Origin: Chitinophaga sp. CF418
GTDB taxonomy: Bacteria; Bacteroidota; Bacteroidia; Chitinophagales; Chitinophagaceae
Direction: 5' to 3'
DNA: 64,000 bases
Assembly (NCBI RefSeq): GCF_900142925.1
Contig: NZ_FRCN01000008.1
Span: forward strand, 366,497-430,496
Of this stretch, positions 55,372-64,000 are shown piece after piece. The notes under the pieces are model-generated. The model had not been told where the DNA came from. It saw only the letters and a list, made by a program, of their open reading frames with translations, and ran no database searches. A program made the translations under genes and the position numbers. Within the stretch, counting starts at the first letter, position 1. The number at the start of each line of letters is the position of its first letter.

Positions 55372-55503
55372 TCATGCTTTGAGTTGTGACAAATAAAAGT
55401 TCAACAAGTCAGGGTTGCCAGCTGCGAGCTGCTCGATATTACTCTCATATTCTGAAACTGGTTTGGGCCGTATATTTGTCATACCCAGACTTTCTATAAG
55501 CAT
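55372..55503 (-). pseudogene. Remnant reading frame between immunity paralogues (possible displaced toxin tip)
   Basis: Read leftward, a 43-residue frame from the ATG at 55503 has protein-like composition (MLIESLGMTNIRPKPVSEYE, then NIEQLAAGNPDLLNFYLSQLKA). The frame continues upstream past an in-frame TGA with FRAD and further residues, so this is likely the 3' end of a broken gene. It lies directly upstream of paralogue 3, the position where orphan toxin C-termini are found in RHS and CDI loci. It shows no similarity to the present tip of the RHS gene that I can see. Confidence 0.4.
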
Positions 55504-55601
55504 ATCAGCCCTAAAGGAAATGACTCAAGCTACCAGCGAAAGAATCCTGCGGAAACAAAACCATCTAGCCCCATATAAATGTTCTTACCAGGCATGTTCA
55601 C

Positions 55602-56414
55602 TTAATAAACCGGAGGAAATGGAAGTTGAGCATTTAGCTTTTCCTCTATTGCATCCATGTCGGTACATTGCCGAAAGGCCGACTGTATCTCAAGTATAGG
55701 CCGAGCTTCATAATCCCATTCTTTAAAGTCGAATAGTTTGATGTGAATTGTACCTGGCGCTACGACCTCTTTTTTGAGTGCTTTATCAAATGCCAATACG
55801 TCACTTTCCTCGAAATATCCCCAGGCGCCAGGACCAAACCACATTTCCGGAGCTGCCATAAGACGCATATTATGGGTCTGAACATGCCGGCCAGGGTTGT
55901 TCCTGATATCTACGGTAAAGCCAACTTTTGGGGTCCAGTAAGGATGTGAAATCAATCGTCTGCCTTCCAGGCTTTTTCCGTAAGCTTCGAAATTAGAAAT
56001 GATTTGCTCATTCTGCCAATTCGCCTTGTGCGCATCGTATATCATTCCCAAGTTAAATTTACGGATAGCAGCAGCCTCAATGAACGCACTCAAATCAATG
56101 AAAGAATCATCCAGTATCTCCATTGCAATTACATCAGTAGAAAAACCTTCATCTCTCCAATACACTATAGCGTTAACATTTCCCACAACATCAAGATCGC
56201 TGATCTTACTCCCATCATGTAATGAGAAGCAATCATCTTTATTGGAGCTTAGCGTCTTTTGCACATCATTGTAATCGCTAATCCATACTCCCTGTGTGAA
56301 AGATATAGGGGATTTAATTACCGTAAGCGGCTTCTTTAGATAGCTGGTGGCAAGGCTGAATGCATCTGCGGCATCGTCGAAGGCTCCAATTGTAAAAGAT
56401 ATCTCAAACCTCAT
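55602..56414 (-). CDS. Putative immunity protein, paralogue 2
   Basis: A 270-residue protein from the ATG at 56414, chosen so that its start (MRFEISFTIGAFDDAADAFSL) lines up with paralogue 3; an in-frame ATG three codons upstream exists. It shares YWRDEGFSTDVIAMEIL, GKSLEGRRLISHPYWTPKVG and the block NPGRHVQTHNMRLMAAPEMW followed by FGPGAWGYFEESDVLAFDKALKK with paralogue 3, and more distantly with paralogue 1. No enzyme motif is visible. It is soluble and probably cytoplasmic, as expected of an immunity protein. Confidence 0.6.
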   Translation of the reverse strand: MRFEISFTIGAFDDAADAFSLATSYLKKPLTVIKSPISFTQGVWISDYNDVQKTLSSNKDDCFSLHDGSKISDLDVVGNVNAIVYWRDEGFSTDVIAMEILDDSFIDLSAFIEAAAIRKFNLGMIYDAHKANWQNEQIISNFEAYGKSLEGRRLISHPYWTPKVGFTVDIRNNPGRHVQTHNMRLMAAPEMWFGPGAWGYFEESDVLAFDKALKKEVVAPGTIHIKLFDFKEWDYEARPILEIQSAFRQCTDMDAIEEKLNAQLPFPPVY

Positions 56415-56456
56415 ACAATACAATTTAAGTTTGAATGATCAACAGCGCCGTAGGGG

Positions 56457-56488
56457 CTCTGTCTTTACGTAAAAACGTAAGGACAGAG
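56457..56488. repeat. Hairpin between immunity paralogues 1 and 2
   Basis: CTCTGTC-T-TTACGT (56457-56470) pairs with ACGTAA-G-GACAGAG (56475-56488) around AAAA. No T run follows, so it is more like an RNA or recombination hairpin than a terminator. Confidence 0.5.
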
Positions 56489-56517
56489 TCGCCGCCGATC
56501 ACAACTTTGTAAGTCGC

Positions 56518-57339
56518 TCAATAGTATTTTGTAAATGGCAACAGAGCATTTAACTCATCTTCTACCTTATCCATATTGCTGCACTGCCTGAATTCGCGCT
56601 GTATTTTCAATATCTCCGGGGCCTCGTAATCACGTGCCTCAGCATCGAAAAGTTTAACATATAACACTTCATCTTCAAGCATTTGCTTTTCTGTAATAGA
56701 CTTACAACCTTTAATCTGTTCGCAATTAAAATACTTCCATGCACCCGGCCCGAACCAAATTTCAGGCGCTGCCATTAGACGCATCTTACATGTGCGTATA
56801 TATCTTCCCGGATTCTCCCTAATGTTAATGGTCGGTCCTGTAGACTTTTCCCATAATGGATGCAATATGGTTGCCCGGTTGGAATAATCTTTTCCCTCCG
56901 CCTTAAAATTTGAAATAAACTGTTCACTTTGCCATCGTGTTTTTATACCGTCAAACTTTAGAGCGAGATTGAACCCGTATTTTATAGCTGCGCGAATCAG
57001 GCCTTCAAGGTTTAAAAAAGACCGGTCTTTAAAGGTCACTGAAATTTCCTCAGTATGAAAGGGCTCATTCCTTAAATAAATGAGACTATTTACATTGTGT
57101 CCTCCAAAGAGAGCGTTGATATTATCTCCATCATGAGCCGTAAATAGCTTCTCCTTAGCATCGCTTAACCTTTCTGTAATTTTCGGATACTCTTCTTCTC
57201 CGTCTATCCAATCTCCTCCTTCAAATGCGTCAGTAGAATGAATAGCAGTAAGCGGGTGATGAATGAACTGAGTGGCAAAAGCAAATACTTCGCCCGCATG
57301 TAAAAAAGTTCCCAGGGTAAAAGAAATCTGTAATTGCAT
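56518..57339 (-). CDS. Putative immunity protein, paralogue 1 (cognate)
   Basis: A 273-residue protein that starts three bases after the stop of the RHS toxin gene, which is the usual place and coupling for a cognate immunity gene. It opens MQLQISFTLGTFLHAGEVFAF, and has YLRNEPFHTEEISVTF, NIRENPGRYIRTCKMRLMAA, PEIWFGPGAWKYFNCEQIKG and LNALLPFTKYY, aligning over its length with paralogues 2 and 3 but with more differences. It has an extra acidic insertion near residue 50 (GEEEYPKIT). No catalytic motif is visible. Confidence 0.65.
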   Translation of the reverse strand: MQLQISFTLGTFLHAGEVFAFATQFIHHPLTAIHSTDAFEGGDWIDGEEEYPKITERLSDAKEKLFTAHDGDNINALFGGHNVNSLIYLRNEPFHTEEISVTFKDRSFLNLEGLIRAAIKYGFNLALKFDGIKTRWQSEQFISNFKAEGKDYSNRATILHPLWEKSTGPTINIRENPGRYIRTCKMRLMAAPEIWFGPGAWKYFNCEQIKGCKSITEKQMLEDEVLYVKLFDAEARDYEAPEILKIQREFRQCSNMDKVEDELNALLPFTKYY

Positions 57340-57342
57340 TTT

Positions 57343-60300
57343 TTAATATTCTGAATGCCTTAAAATAATACCAAGTTCGTCCGCCAATTTACGAATTGCA
57401 CCCCAATTCTGAGGCAGATGGCCGGGAGGCGTTACAACATGCAAAATTTTTATCGGTTGAGGGAAGGTAGCCAATTTCCTCATATTATCTGAAATATTCA
57501 GTTGTGGCGCCATAGTGCTTTTCAAGCTAACTGCTTCTAATGTATTACTGAAGTCAATGGTTGGGGCATTAGGCGTATGAGTATATCCATCATAAATGGT
57601 CATAGCATATGTGCTCTCTATTTTTTTTCCACCTAGACTGGGTCCCAACCGAAAATCCGGGTGAAGGTCTTTTCTTGCCAGGTTTTCATCGTATGTATAT
57701 GTTTTAAAAACAGATGTCGAGGATACCACCGGATCTATATCATACAACTTCATATTTCCGGTCCAGAAATTTCTGCCATTGATCTTCGCAATTATACCAT
57801 TGCTAAAACCTCCCCACAGTCCACCGAATATCATACCTTTAAATCCCTCATCAGCCCCTTGGGCTATCGCGTCCCCGGTAGACATTTTCCCCAGTGCAAC
57901 ACCATTACCTGTTCCTTGTATTATACCTGCTACCCCGCCGGCCACTGAGTTAGAGGTAAACCCTGTTACAAAACCACCTGCACCTACGGCAACACCCGTT
58001 CCACTTAGCGCTGCACCCGTACTAACCCCAGTCATCGCTCCATATACAGCCCCACCCGTTAATGTTGCAGCTGCTCCTGCTACAAAGCCAATTCCAAATG
58101 CTGTTGCTAGCTGCATGGGGGAGACACTTTCTCCTTGCATCGCTAACTGCAATGTATTGAGAAAGCCTCCAACAAGCCCTCCAATTAAAACTACCTGCCA
58201 ATACCGCCCATCCCGGTCTACGACCATCGGTGGCCGGTTGCCCATAGCCATATAAGGGCTGTAATCCTGTCCTGCAGGGTCTGTTGAAAACCAGCGACCT
58301 AATTGGGGATCGTAATATCTGGCCTCGAAATTGTACCATTCTAAGCCGGTTCCATCAGCGAATTCTCCCCTTTGCAGCTCCTTGCCCTGGAACAGCTGAC
58401 AGTTTTCAAGGCTCAGTGGGGTACGACTGCTGATGCCATCCATCACAAGCCCATAAGGGTAATAATGTGTTTCCTCCAGTACGGGGCCAGTTATATCAGT
58501 AACAACGATATCATCAAAATAGACATCCTGCGCTGTTTCGTTGCTGGGAAATACATACAGAAAGCCGCTCTTTTCCATCACCATTCCATCCACCGACAGC
58601 TGCTGTATCTCATCGGGACTATTTTTTACTTGACGAACGCCACTGTTCCCTTCAACCACCTGGAACTGATCATCAAACATCACGAAGTTTAGATAAGACT
58701 TTCGCTTATTGATTCCCTCTACATCAGGGCCTTTTTGTTTAAGCTGCTGGTAATTATTGTTATAAAAGTTGCTGGTAAAGCTTTGTTCCCCGAGCCCTTG
58801 CCCGTTACCATGTGAAGCATCAGTACCTCCAGCCCCACCGAACGCTTGGGCTAGCGCCAGTATCATGTCCTCTGCGGGAACTGCCTTATCCTTGTTCACT
58901 GGGCCATCCGACTTGAAGAATGCTTTGGCACCAATCTTAATGGTATCACCAGCCATCACACGCAGCACAATCGAGGGACCGATCTTTTTGCCCCCAGATT
59001 TCGCATTTAGTTTCGCGACAAACGACCCTTGCGAAGTATCAGTTTCTGGATAGCCTACAGGTTTGCTTGCACGGGTTTCCTCCACATTGCTGAATGTTGC
59101 AGTCTCCACTGGAGCATTCTCGGGCTCCATAGTAGCCGCATACATGGTAAAATTGGTTTGTTCTGTTAATACGCTGCGCGTATTCCCCAGGTGATCCTGG
59201 ACAAAGTAGTCATAGGTACGCTGAGGAGCTTGACCAGTGCTGTAAACCATTCTCACTCTTCCCTGTTCCTGATTGAAGTAGAAAAGGGAATCATTCTGGT
59301 AAACGAAGCCGCCAATGTAATCAGTGGTAATGGTCCTTGTCGGATTTGATGTGCTATCTATAACTGTTTTCTTGATCCGCCGTCCATTGGCATCATACAA
59401 ATAAGTCACCGTGCCTTTACCAAATACCTTAATGGTTTCTGGCAAGTTTAGATGGTTATAGGTTATGTTGGTGATCCGCTTATTATTATCGCTAGTGAAA
59501 TTGCCTGAGGCGTCGTAGGTGTAATCAGTATCTCCACTTCCATTCACCTCCTTAAAGTCGCCCAGTGTGGAAGCGGTATTATTAGCAAGATCCCTGACAC
59601 CTTTAAGGCGATTGCTGTTAGTCTCATAGGTATATCTTAGATCGTCCAAAGTTAGACTGCCGCCTGGCTTATAGCCTTTCTGAAACATCGATAGTATATT
59701 GCCATTGAGGTCGTATGCTGAGTCTGCATTGATACCATCTCCCATTTTCATGGAGAAATCAATACCTGCGCTAGTATTCCAGCTACCGGAGGTGAATTGT
59801 GTAAAATCTGCCTTCAACATGCGATCTGCCGGATCGTAGGCAAATCCATAGGAACGGAAAGCATTGTCATTGAACCCGCGCCACCTGTTCCCAGAGAGAT
59901 TACCAGTGTATTGTGGAGTATATATGCTGTCATAGAAAAGCTGTTCACCAAAATGGTGATTTTTACCTTCCGCGCTACCGTTTAGGGCATATCCTTTATT
60001 TATATTCTTTAACCATCCACGGATGTTGTAGTCATATTCAAGGCTATCAATCGCCGACCCCAGAACAGTTGTTTTTACCTGCCCTAGTTCATTATAACGG
60101 AGCTGCGAAATAGTTTTCAGTACACCATCATCATTCACCTCTTTAGCTACTTTTATAAGCTCCCCCCTATGGTTGTAGGTCATCGCGTTGGATATGGTTG
60201 TAGTTGGTGTAAATCCGCTGCGCTTATTGGCATGCCTCAGGTAATTTCCGATTAGTTTTCCAGCAAAATTGTAAAGACTGGTTACCACGTCTAGACCACC

Positions 60301-61869
60301 AGTTTCATTTTCCGAAAGGCTTTGAATAACCCTCCCTTTATCGTCGTAATACAACGTTGAAGTAAGCCAATGATCTGTACCAATGATTCTGATCTTTCCT
60401 CCAGTTACCATTCCCTGGGTTAGTTTACTCACCGCCGTGGGGCGTTCTGGATACGGATCACTACCCGCCTTGGGCTTTAGAAAGTCTGCTGTATTGGGAG
60501 CCTGTACCCCTGAAAAGGAATAGTCGTCGTAGAAGTTGTAGGCAAGCGGAATAAGTGCATTAGTTGGTATGGAAGGAAGGGGATTGTCAGCAGTAATACT
60601 TACCACCTCTCCCGACACCGGAACTATTTCTGCAACCATTGTCTGTCCGTCGGTACTGGCAAAACCACTCAGAAGGCTGATGCTGCTACCTGCCTGGTAA
60701 AGATTGGCATCATTAACAGCTGTTGCAAAATCTTCTATACCAGGAATGGTGTAAGATAATGCCTGGCTCGAAGAAGCCCCATTCATGATGGTTTGCAATT
60801 GAACCCGCGTACTGGCCGAATTGTACAATGCAGTCATGATGTTGCGGTCTCTCCTATCGTAGAAGGTCACCTGCCATTTGTTTTGGGCACGCAGGTTGCC
60901 ATCCCTGAAGAAAACAGGTCGGTTTTTACGGTCGTACACATATTCGGTGGAATCGGTATCTGGTGTCTCTTTCACTATAACTCTTTGCCGCTGGTCGTAC
61001 TGGTACGAGGAGCATAGGTTTACTATCGGGCTCAGATTCCAAACACCAATCATCTTTATCACCGCTAGTGGAGGAATCACAAAGCGAAGGTTGCCCAGGT
61101 CATCATAAACCTGATATGTACATAACCACCCCATATGCCCGGTGCCCGGTGTGGCGGCTATCTGCACCTTTTTTAGCACCTCATGTCCTTGCCTGTCAGT
61201 ATAAGTTATCACCTTACGGTTGTTCTCGTCTGTCCTGGTGTCCTCCACCAATTCACCTGCAGCATATCTAGTTGAAGAGGAAGGCAGGTTACCGTTCATT
61301 ATCCAAATGCGTACACTGTCGGAAACGGCATTCACCGCATACTGGCCGGTCACTCCTCGGGACGTACCTGCCCAGCTTCGGCCAGGGGCCATCATCTTTT
61401 GGATTATACCCATAGGAGAACGCTCATAAACATTTTGTGTATAGGGTGCAAGCTCACCGCTGTAGTAGCTATTGTAAAAACTGGTTTGATCCGTCAAGGG
61501 GCTATTTTGCACATCCCCTGTAGCAGTGGTAGTTACATAAGGTAGGTAAGCGTTCTTGATGCTTCCCATAGAATCGTAGACGTTGAAATTGGCTACATCC
61601 TTTCCCAGTGGTGACCAGCGCTTTTGAATATTTTGCACTACCCTGCCTAAGGCGTCGTATAAAACGGTGCTTTGCGCTACTTCCATTGAAGTGCGGGAAA
61701 GAGTGACGATAGATGCCCCAGTTTGTAATGGAATCATTGGCCGCCAGCTGCGGGAAAAGTTTAAATCGAAATTTAAGGTATCGTTCGCCTGTTGCGCCCG
61801 TAGGCATATAGGAAGAAGCAACAACAGCAATCCCATTAACCTTCTTGTTACTTTATGATTCGTTTTCAC
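57343..61869 (-). CDS. RHS-repeat polymorphic toxin (DUF6443 N-terminus)
   Basis: A 1508-residue secreted protein with a signal peptide (about 1-25, ending LRAQ). The DUF6443-like N-terminal part (about 45-200) includes STVLYDALGRVVQNIQK; YD/RHS repeats (YDDLGNLRF, YDDKGRVIQ, YNHRGELIKV, YDASGNFTSD, YDANGRRIKK) fill the middle. The conserved RHS core end is at about residues 1175-1215 (WYNFEARYYDPQLGRW, then STDPAGQDYSPYMAMGN and VDRDGRYW). Beyond it come a Gly/Ala-rich hydrophobic segment (about 1220-1365) and a C-terminal domain of about 140 residues ending KILHVVTPPGHLPQNWGAIR and ELGIILRHSEY, which I do not recognise and take as the toxin tip. Confidence 0.85.
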   Translation of the reverse strand: MKTNHKVTRRLMGLLLLLLPICLRAQQANDTLNFDLNFSRSWRPMIPLQTGASIVTLSRTSMEVAQSTVLYDALGRVVQNIQKRWSPLGKDVANFNVYDSMGSIKNAYLPYVTTTATGDVQNSPLTDQTSFYNSYYSGELAPYTQNVYERSPMGIIQKMMAPGRSWAGTSRGVTGQYAVNAVSDSVRIWIMNGNLPSSSTRYAAGELVEDTRTDENNRKVITYTDRQGHEVLKKVQIAATPGTGHMGWLCTYQVYDDLGNLRFVIPPLAVIKMIGVWNLSPIVNLCSSYQYDQRQRVIVKETPDTDSTEYVYDRKNRPVFFRDGNLRAQNKWQVTFYDRRDRNIMTALYNSASTRVQLQTIMNGASSSQALSYTIPGIEDFATAVNDANLYQAGSSISLLSGFASTDGQTMVAEIVPVSGEVVSITADNPLPSIPTNALIPLAYNFYDDYSFSGVQAPNTADFLKPKAGSDPYPERPTAVSKLTQGMVTGGKIRIIGTDHWLTSTLYYDDKGRVIQSLSENETGGLDVVTSLYNFAGKLIGNYLRHANKRSGFTPTTTISNAMTYNHRGELIKVAKEVNDDGVLKTISQLRYNELGQVKTTVLGSAIDSLEYDYNIRGWLKNINKGYALNGSAEGKNHHFGEQLFYDSIYTPQYTGNLSGNRWRGFNDNAFRSYGFAYDPADRMLKADFTQFTSGSWNTSAGIDFSMKMGDGINADSAYDLNGNILSMFQKGYKPGGSLTLDDLRYTYETNSNRLKGVRDLANNTASTLGDFKEVNGSGDTDYTYDASGNFTSDNNKRITNITYNHLNLPETIKVFGKGTVTYLYDANGRRIKKTVIDSTSNPTRTITTDYIGGFVYQNDSLFYFNQEQGRVRMVYSTGQAPQRTYDYFVQDHLGNTRSVLTEQTNFTMYAATMEPENAPVETATFSNVEETRASKPVGYPETDTSQGSFVAKLNAKSGGKKIGPSIVLRVMAGDTIKIGAKAFFKSDGPVNKDKAVPAEDMILALAQAFGGAGGTDASHGNGQGLGEQSFTSNFYNNNYQQLKQKGPDVEGINKRKSYLNFVMFDDQFQVVEGNSGVRQVKNSPDEIQQLSVDGMVMEKSGFLYVFPSNETAQDVYFDDIVVTDITGPVLEETHYYPYGLVMDGISSRTPLSLENCQLFQGKELQRGEFADGTGLEWYNFEARYYDPQLGRWFSTDPAGQDYSPYMAMGNRPPMVVDRDGRYWQVVLIGGLVGGFLNTLQLAMQGESVSPMQLATAFGIGFVAGAAATLTGGAVYGAMTGVSTGAALSGTGVAVGAGGFVTGFTSNSVAGGVAGIIQGTGNGVALGKMSTGDAIAQGADEGFKGMIFGGLWGGFSNGIIAKINGRNFWTGNMKLYDIDPVVSSTSVFKTYTYDENLARKDLHPDFRLGPSLGGKKIESTYAMTIYDGYTHTPNAPTIDFSNTLEAVSLKSTMAPQLNISDNMRKLATFPQPIKILHVVTPPGHLPQNWGAIRKLADELGIILRHSEY

Positions 61870-61910
61870 GATAATAAGTTTATTGTTGAAAATTTAGGTA
61901 CCACTACTGG

Positions 61911-64000
61911 TTACTTGATTACATAGTTACCTGGCTTCAGCAGGTAATCTACATGACAGTCGAAGTTCCAACAGGGAAATCCCGGAGGATCGCATTCCGT
62001 CTTTACATAATCGCGTGTTACGGAATATGCAATTACCAACTGGGTTCCATTGGCGGTATGTGTGTCGTCTGGAACGGTCTCGCAGGTATTGTTCACGCCT
62101 GTCACAACCTGTAAATTCTGGACGTACCTGGGTTTGGTGCAGGCGACATCGGAATAGAATTTAACTACAACATCCTCATTTTGGTCCACATCTATATCTT
62201 CATAACTTAATTTTGCATACACAATACCACATCCTCCATTTGCATTTGCATAGGCTGGTCCATTGGCCATGCCTGCATTCATGGCCAGGCTATCGGCTTT
62301 ATACTGGTTTACAGTAGATGTATAGGTGCCGGCAGCAACAGTATACAATACCGTATCAGGTATATTTCCTCCAGTGCAGTTTGTCTGGACAAATTTCCGG
62401 CTGATTACATTGTTCTTATAAATGATGTTGCAGTTAACCTTTTCACCGGCCTGCCCGTAACAGTTCATTTCCATTATATTACCTTCCACATCTTCTCTTA
62501 GTCGCACTCTACCCAAATCATCATATTCGGTATAAGCAATTTTGTTATTCTCGGAACTACCACTGGTCTGATTGCCAAAGAAATCAACGGTACTGGAACT
62601 CATCGTCGCGTCAGCAGGATAAGCCCTGAGTTCATCAATGGTAACATTGGAGCCGACAATCGAAATACTGCTTGTTGTGGAGGGTAGCAAATTTCGGTAA
62701 AGGTTCCAGACTCTTTTAGCGGTGAGTTTCTCGGGAGAAACGCCGTTAATTGTTAAACCAGCACCTGTGGTCCAGTAGGTCACCACATATTCCCTACCTG
62801 AGGTAACGGTAGCACTAATGGTGCCGTTTAACTTAAAGGATCTGCTCCCGGTTATAGCGTCGGAATAATTGTATTGTCCCGATGGCACAGTCCAATTACC
62901 ACTGTTGGTCCCCTCAAAGCTGGTATAGGCGATTTCTGTATAGGCTGCATCTGAAATAACGCTTGTGCTTATCTGATGCTCGTCATCCCAGATCACTGAC
63001 TGGCGATCACCAGTAAGGTTATTAGCCACCTGCAGAGAAACGAGTTTGGCATCATATCGTTCTATTGTACTCACTAGTGGGATAAGGGTACTGTTACGAT
63101 TAAGCACAAAGCGATTGAAAGCACCAATGGTACTCAAGGGCACCGGTTTATCAGATCGCAGGCCATAGACATACTTTGGCTTTATTTTATTGCCGGTAAT
63201 GACCTCATAACCCGTGATAGTTGCGCTGACCAGATTTTCCGAAGTGGGTGTTTTCACCCATTGCTCCTCTGCGACTTTCACAATTATTCCGCTATCACTT
63301 AGTGTCTTTAGAGGACCGGTAATGGAATAATTATACGGATAGTAAATATTAGTTTGAATATACTTTTGTAGATCCTTGCTGACCCATTTTTTTACGGACG
63401 CCAAATTATTCAGACTATCGTAAACAAAACTGGTGCTTTGCAGTACGGTATCGGCACCGGAAACGATCTTTTCTACAGTGGAATCCAATAGTGCAGTACC
63501 TGTTAACCCGTAATAGGTATCGTTTCCGTAGCCCGGGCCGAGATAGAGTGCAGAGGTATTACCGTAATATTGTGCGTCCATTAGGAGCTTGATGGACTTA
63601 AAAGCGGTGTCTGACAAAACAGTTACGGTAAAATCGTACTTGTTCTCGTTGATTTTCTTTATCTGATTGTATTGATCGAATACCGTCGCCTTTTTGGGCA
63701 ACCCCAATTCCCAGGAAGGATACAGTTCCGCTGCGAAAGGGTATTGAGGCGGTGATGGAAAATAGTTAACGTCTTTATAGGTGGTGAACTCGTGTACGGT
63801 TTTACCGTTACCAGGCAATATTTCTTCTACCCGACCATAACCAACAGCTGTGCCCCACACATAGTCAAGACTATTCATGGGTGATGATACTCGCACAAAA
63901 TATTCTTTATCCCCCCCGTTCCTGTAAAAAACATTGAATAAGTAATCATACCTAGGTATAAAGAAGGCAAAGCCAGAACTGGAACCATTTTCATTTATAT
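61911..64000 (-). CDS. RHS-associated secreted protein with DUF5977-like end (partial, 5' end beyond window)
   Basis: The frame is open from the right edge of the window to a stop at 61911-61913, giving about 695 visible residues. An internal GTG at 63896 could be read as a start, but coherent YD-type sequence (PRYDYLFNVFYRNGGDKEYF) continues upstream of it, so the true start is outside. The middle is beta-rich with YD-like pieces (YDSLNNLASVKKW, YTEYDDLGRVRLREDVEGN). The end has FVQTNCTGG...VAAGTYTSTVNQYKADSLAMNAGMANG then YANANGGC, the DUF5977 pattern. It lies 41 bases ahead of the RHS gene on the same strand and is probably its secretion or shell partner. Confidence 0.7.
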   Translation of the reverse strand, partial: INENGSSSGFAFFIPRYDYLFNVFYRNGGDKEYFVRVSSPMNSLDYVWGTAVGYGRVEEILPGNGKTVHEFTTYKDVNYFPSPPQYPFAAELYPSWELGLPKKATVFDQYNQIKKINENKYDFTVTVLSDTAFKSIKLLMDAQYYGNTSALYLGPGYGNDTYYGLTGTALLDSTVEKIVSGADTVLQSTSFVYDSLNNLASVKKWVSKDLQKYIQTNIYYPYNYSITGPLKTLSDSGIIVKVAEEQWVKTPTSENLVSATITGYEVITGNKIKPKYVYGLRSDKPVPLSTIGAFNRFVLNRNSTLIPLVSTIERYDAKLVSLQVANNLTGDRQSVIWDDEHQISTSVISDAAYTEIAYTSFEGTNSGNWTVPSGQYNYSDAITGSRSFKLNGTISATVTSGREYVVTYWTTGAGLTINGVSPEKLTAKRVWNLYRNLLPSTTSSISIVGSNVTIDELRAYPADATMSSSTVDFFGNQTSGSSENNKIAYTEYDDLGRVRLREDVEGNIMEMNCYGQAGEKVNCNIIYKNNVISRKFVQTNCTGGNIPDTVLYTVAAGTYTSTVNQYKADSLAMNAGMANGPAYANANGGCGIVYAKLSYEDIDVDQNEDVVVKFYSDVACTKPRYVQNLQVVTGVNNTCETVPDDTHTANGTQLVIAYSVTRDYVKTECDPPGFPCWNFDCHVDYLLKPGNYVIK

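Noticed and set aside
1..64000. CRISPR arrays, complete insertion sequences and prophage genes
   Set aside because: No regularly spaced repeats with unique spacers, no transposase and no phage structural gene were seen. The 22-bp units at 18402-18650 abut each other without spacers and have no cas genes.

Overview
The window looks like a chromosome segment of a Bacteroidota bacterium, most probably a Chitinophaga-like member of the Chitinophagaceae. The signs are two SusC/SusD pairs, a SusE-type lipoprotein, an ECF sigma/FecR/STN-SusC cascade, type IX secretion C-terminal domains, a DUF6443-type RHS protein, lipoproteins with Bacteroidota lipoboxes, and promoters of the TTTG-N19/20-TAnnTTTG type with few Shine-Dalgarno sequences. 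The genus is an inference from gene style; no rRNA is present.

Layout. 1-4.7 kb: the 5' part of a gluconate-dehydrogenase-subunit-3-like gene, a secreted type-B carboxylesterase, a four-repeat lipoprotein, a decayed NmrA-like gene, and an AHSA1/ArsR pair behind a promoter with two perfect palindromes. 4.7-18.3 kb: a maltodextrin utilisation locus read leftward (lacI, then susC-susD-susE-GH13-pgmB-GH65-MFS). It binds and imports alpha-glucans across the outer membrane, cuts them in the periplasm, imports maltose with an SLC45-like carrier and phosphorolyses it to glucose plus beta-glucose-1-phosphate, which is converted to glucose-6-phosphate. A 16-bp palindrome ahead of susC is the probable LacI operator.

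18.3-30.3 kb: a striking inverted array of 22-bp repeats, two TetR regulators that share an operator type, small lipoproteins and hypotheticals, an AidA/PixA-family protein, a cytochrome c/DUF1772 pair, aminopeptidase P, a serine hydrolase, a GAF-domain protein and a GH16 lipoprotein. 30.5-50.1 kb: a beta-glucan-type locus made of a propeller/Y_Y_Y/LuxR regulator, ECF sigma factor, FecR anti-sigma factor, STN-SusC, SusD, a zinc metalloprotease, a modular T9SS-secreted GH16 enzyme and a modular T9SS-secreted PQQ-type sugar dehydrogenase with two CBM6 domains.

50.2-64.0 kb: after a tRNA-Lys the DNA becomes visibly AT-rich and accessory. It carries a small XRE-type regulator with a perfect inverted repeat upstream, a three-gene cassette (histidine-kinase-like protein, small helix-turn-helix-like protein, McrB-like AAA+ ATPase), and, on the other strand, a polymorphic toxin locus: a DUF5977-type protein running off the window, a 1508-residue RHS protein with an unrecognised C-terminal domain, and three paralogous downstream genes that are probably its immunity genes. 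A remnant reading frame lies between two of these. The toxin/immunity array and the kinase/AAA+ cassette are the most likely places for something undescribed.
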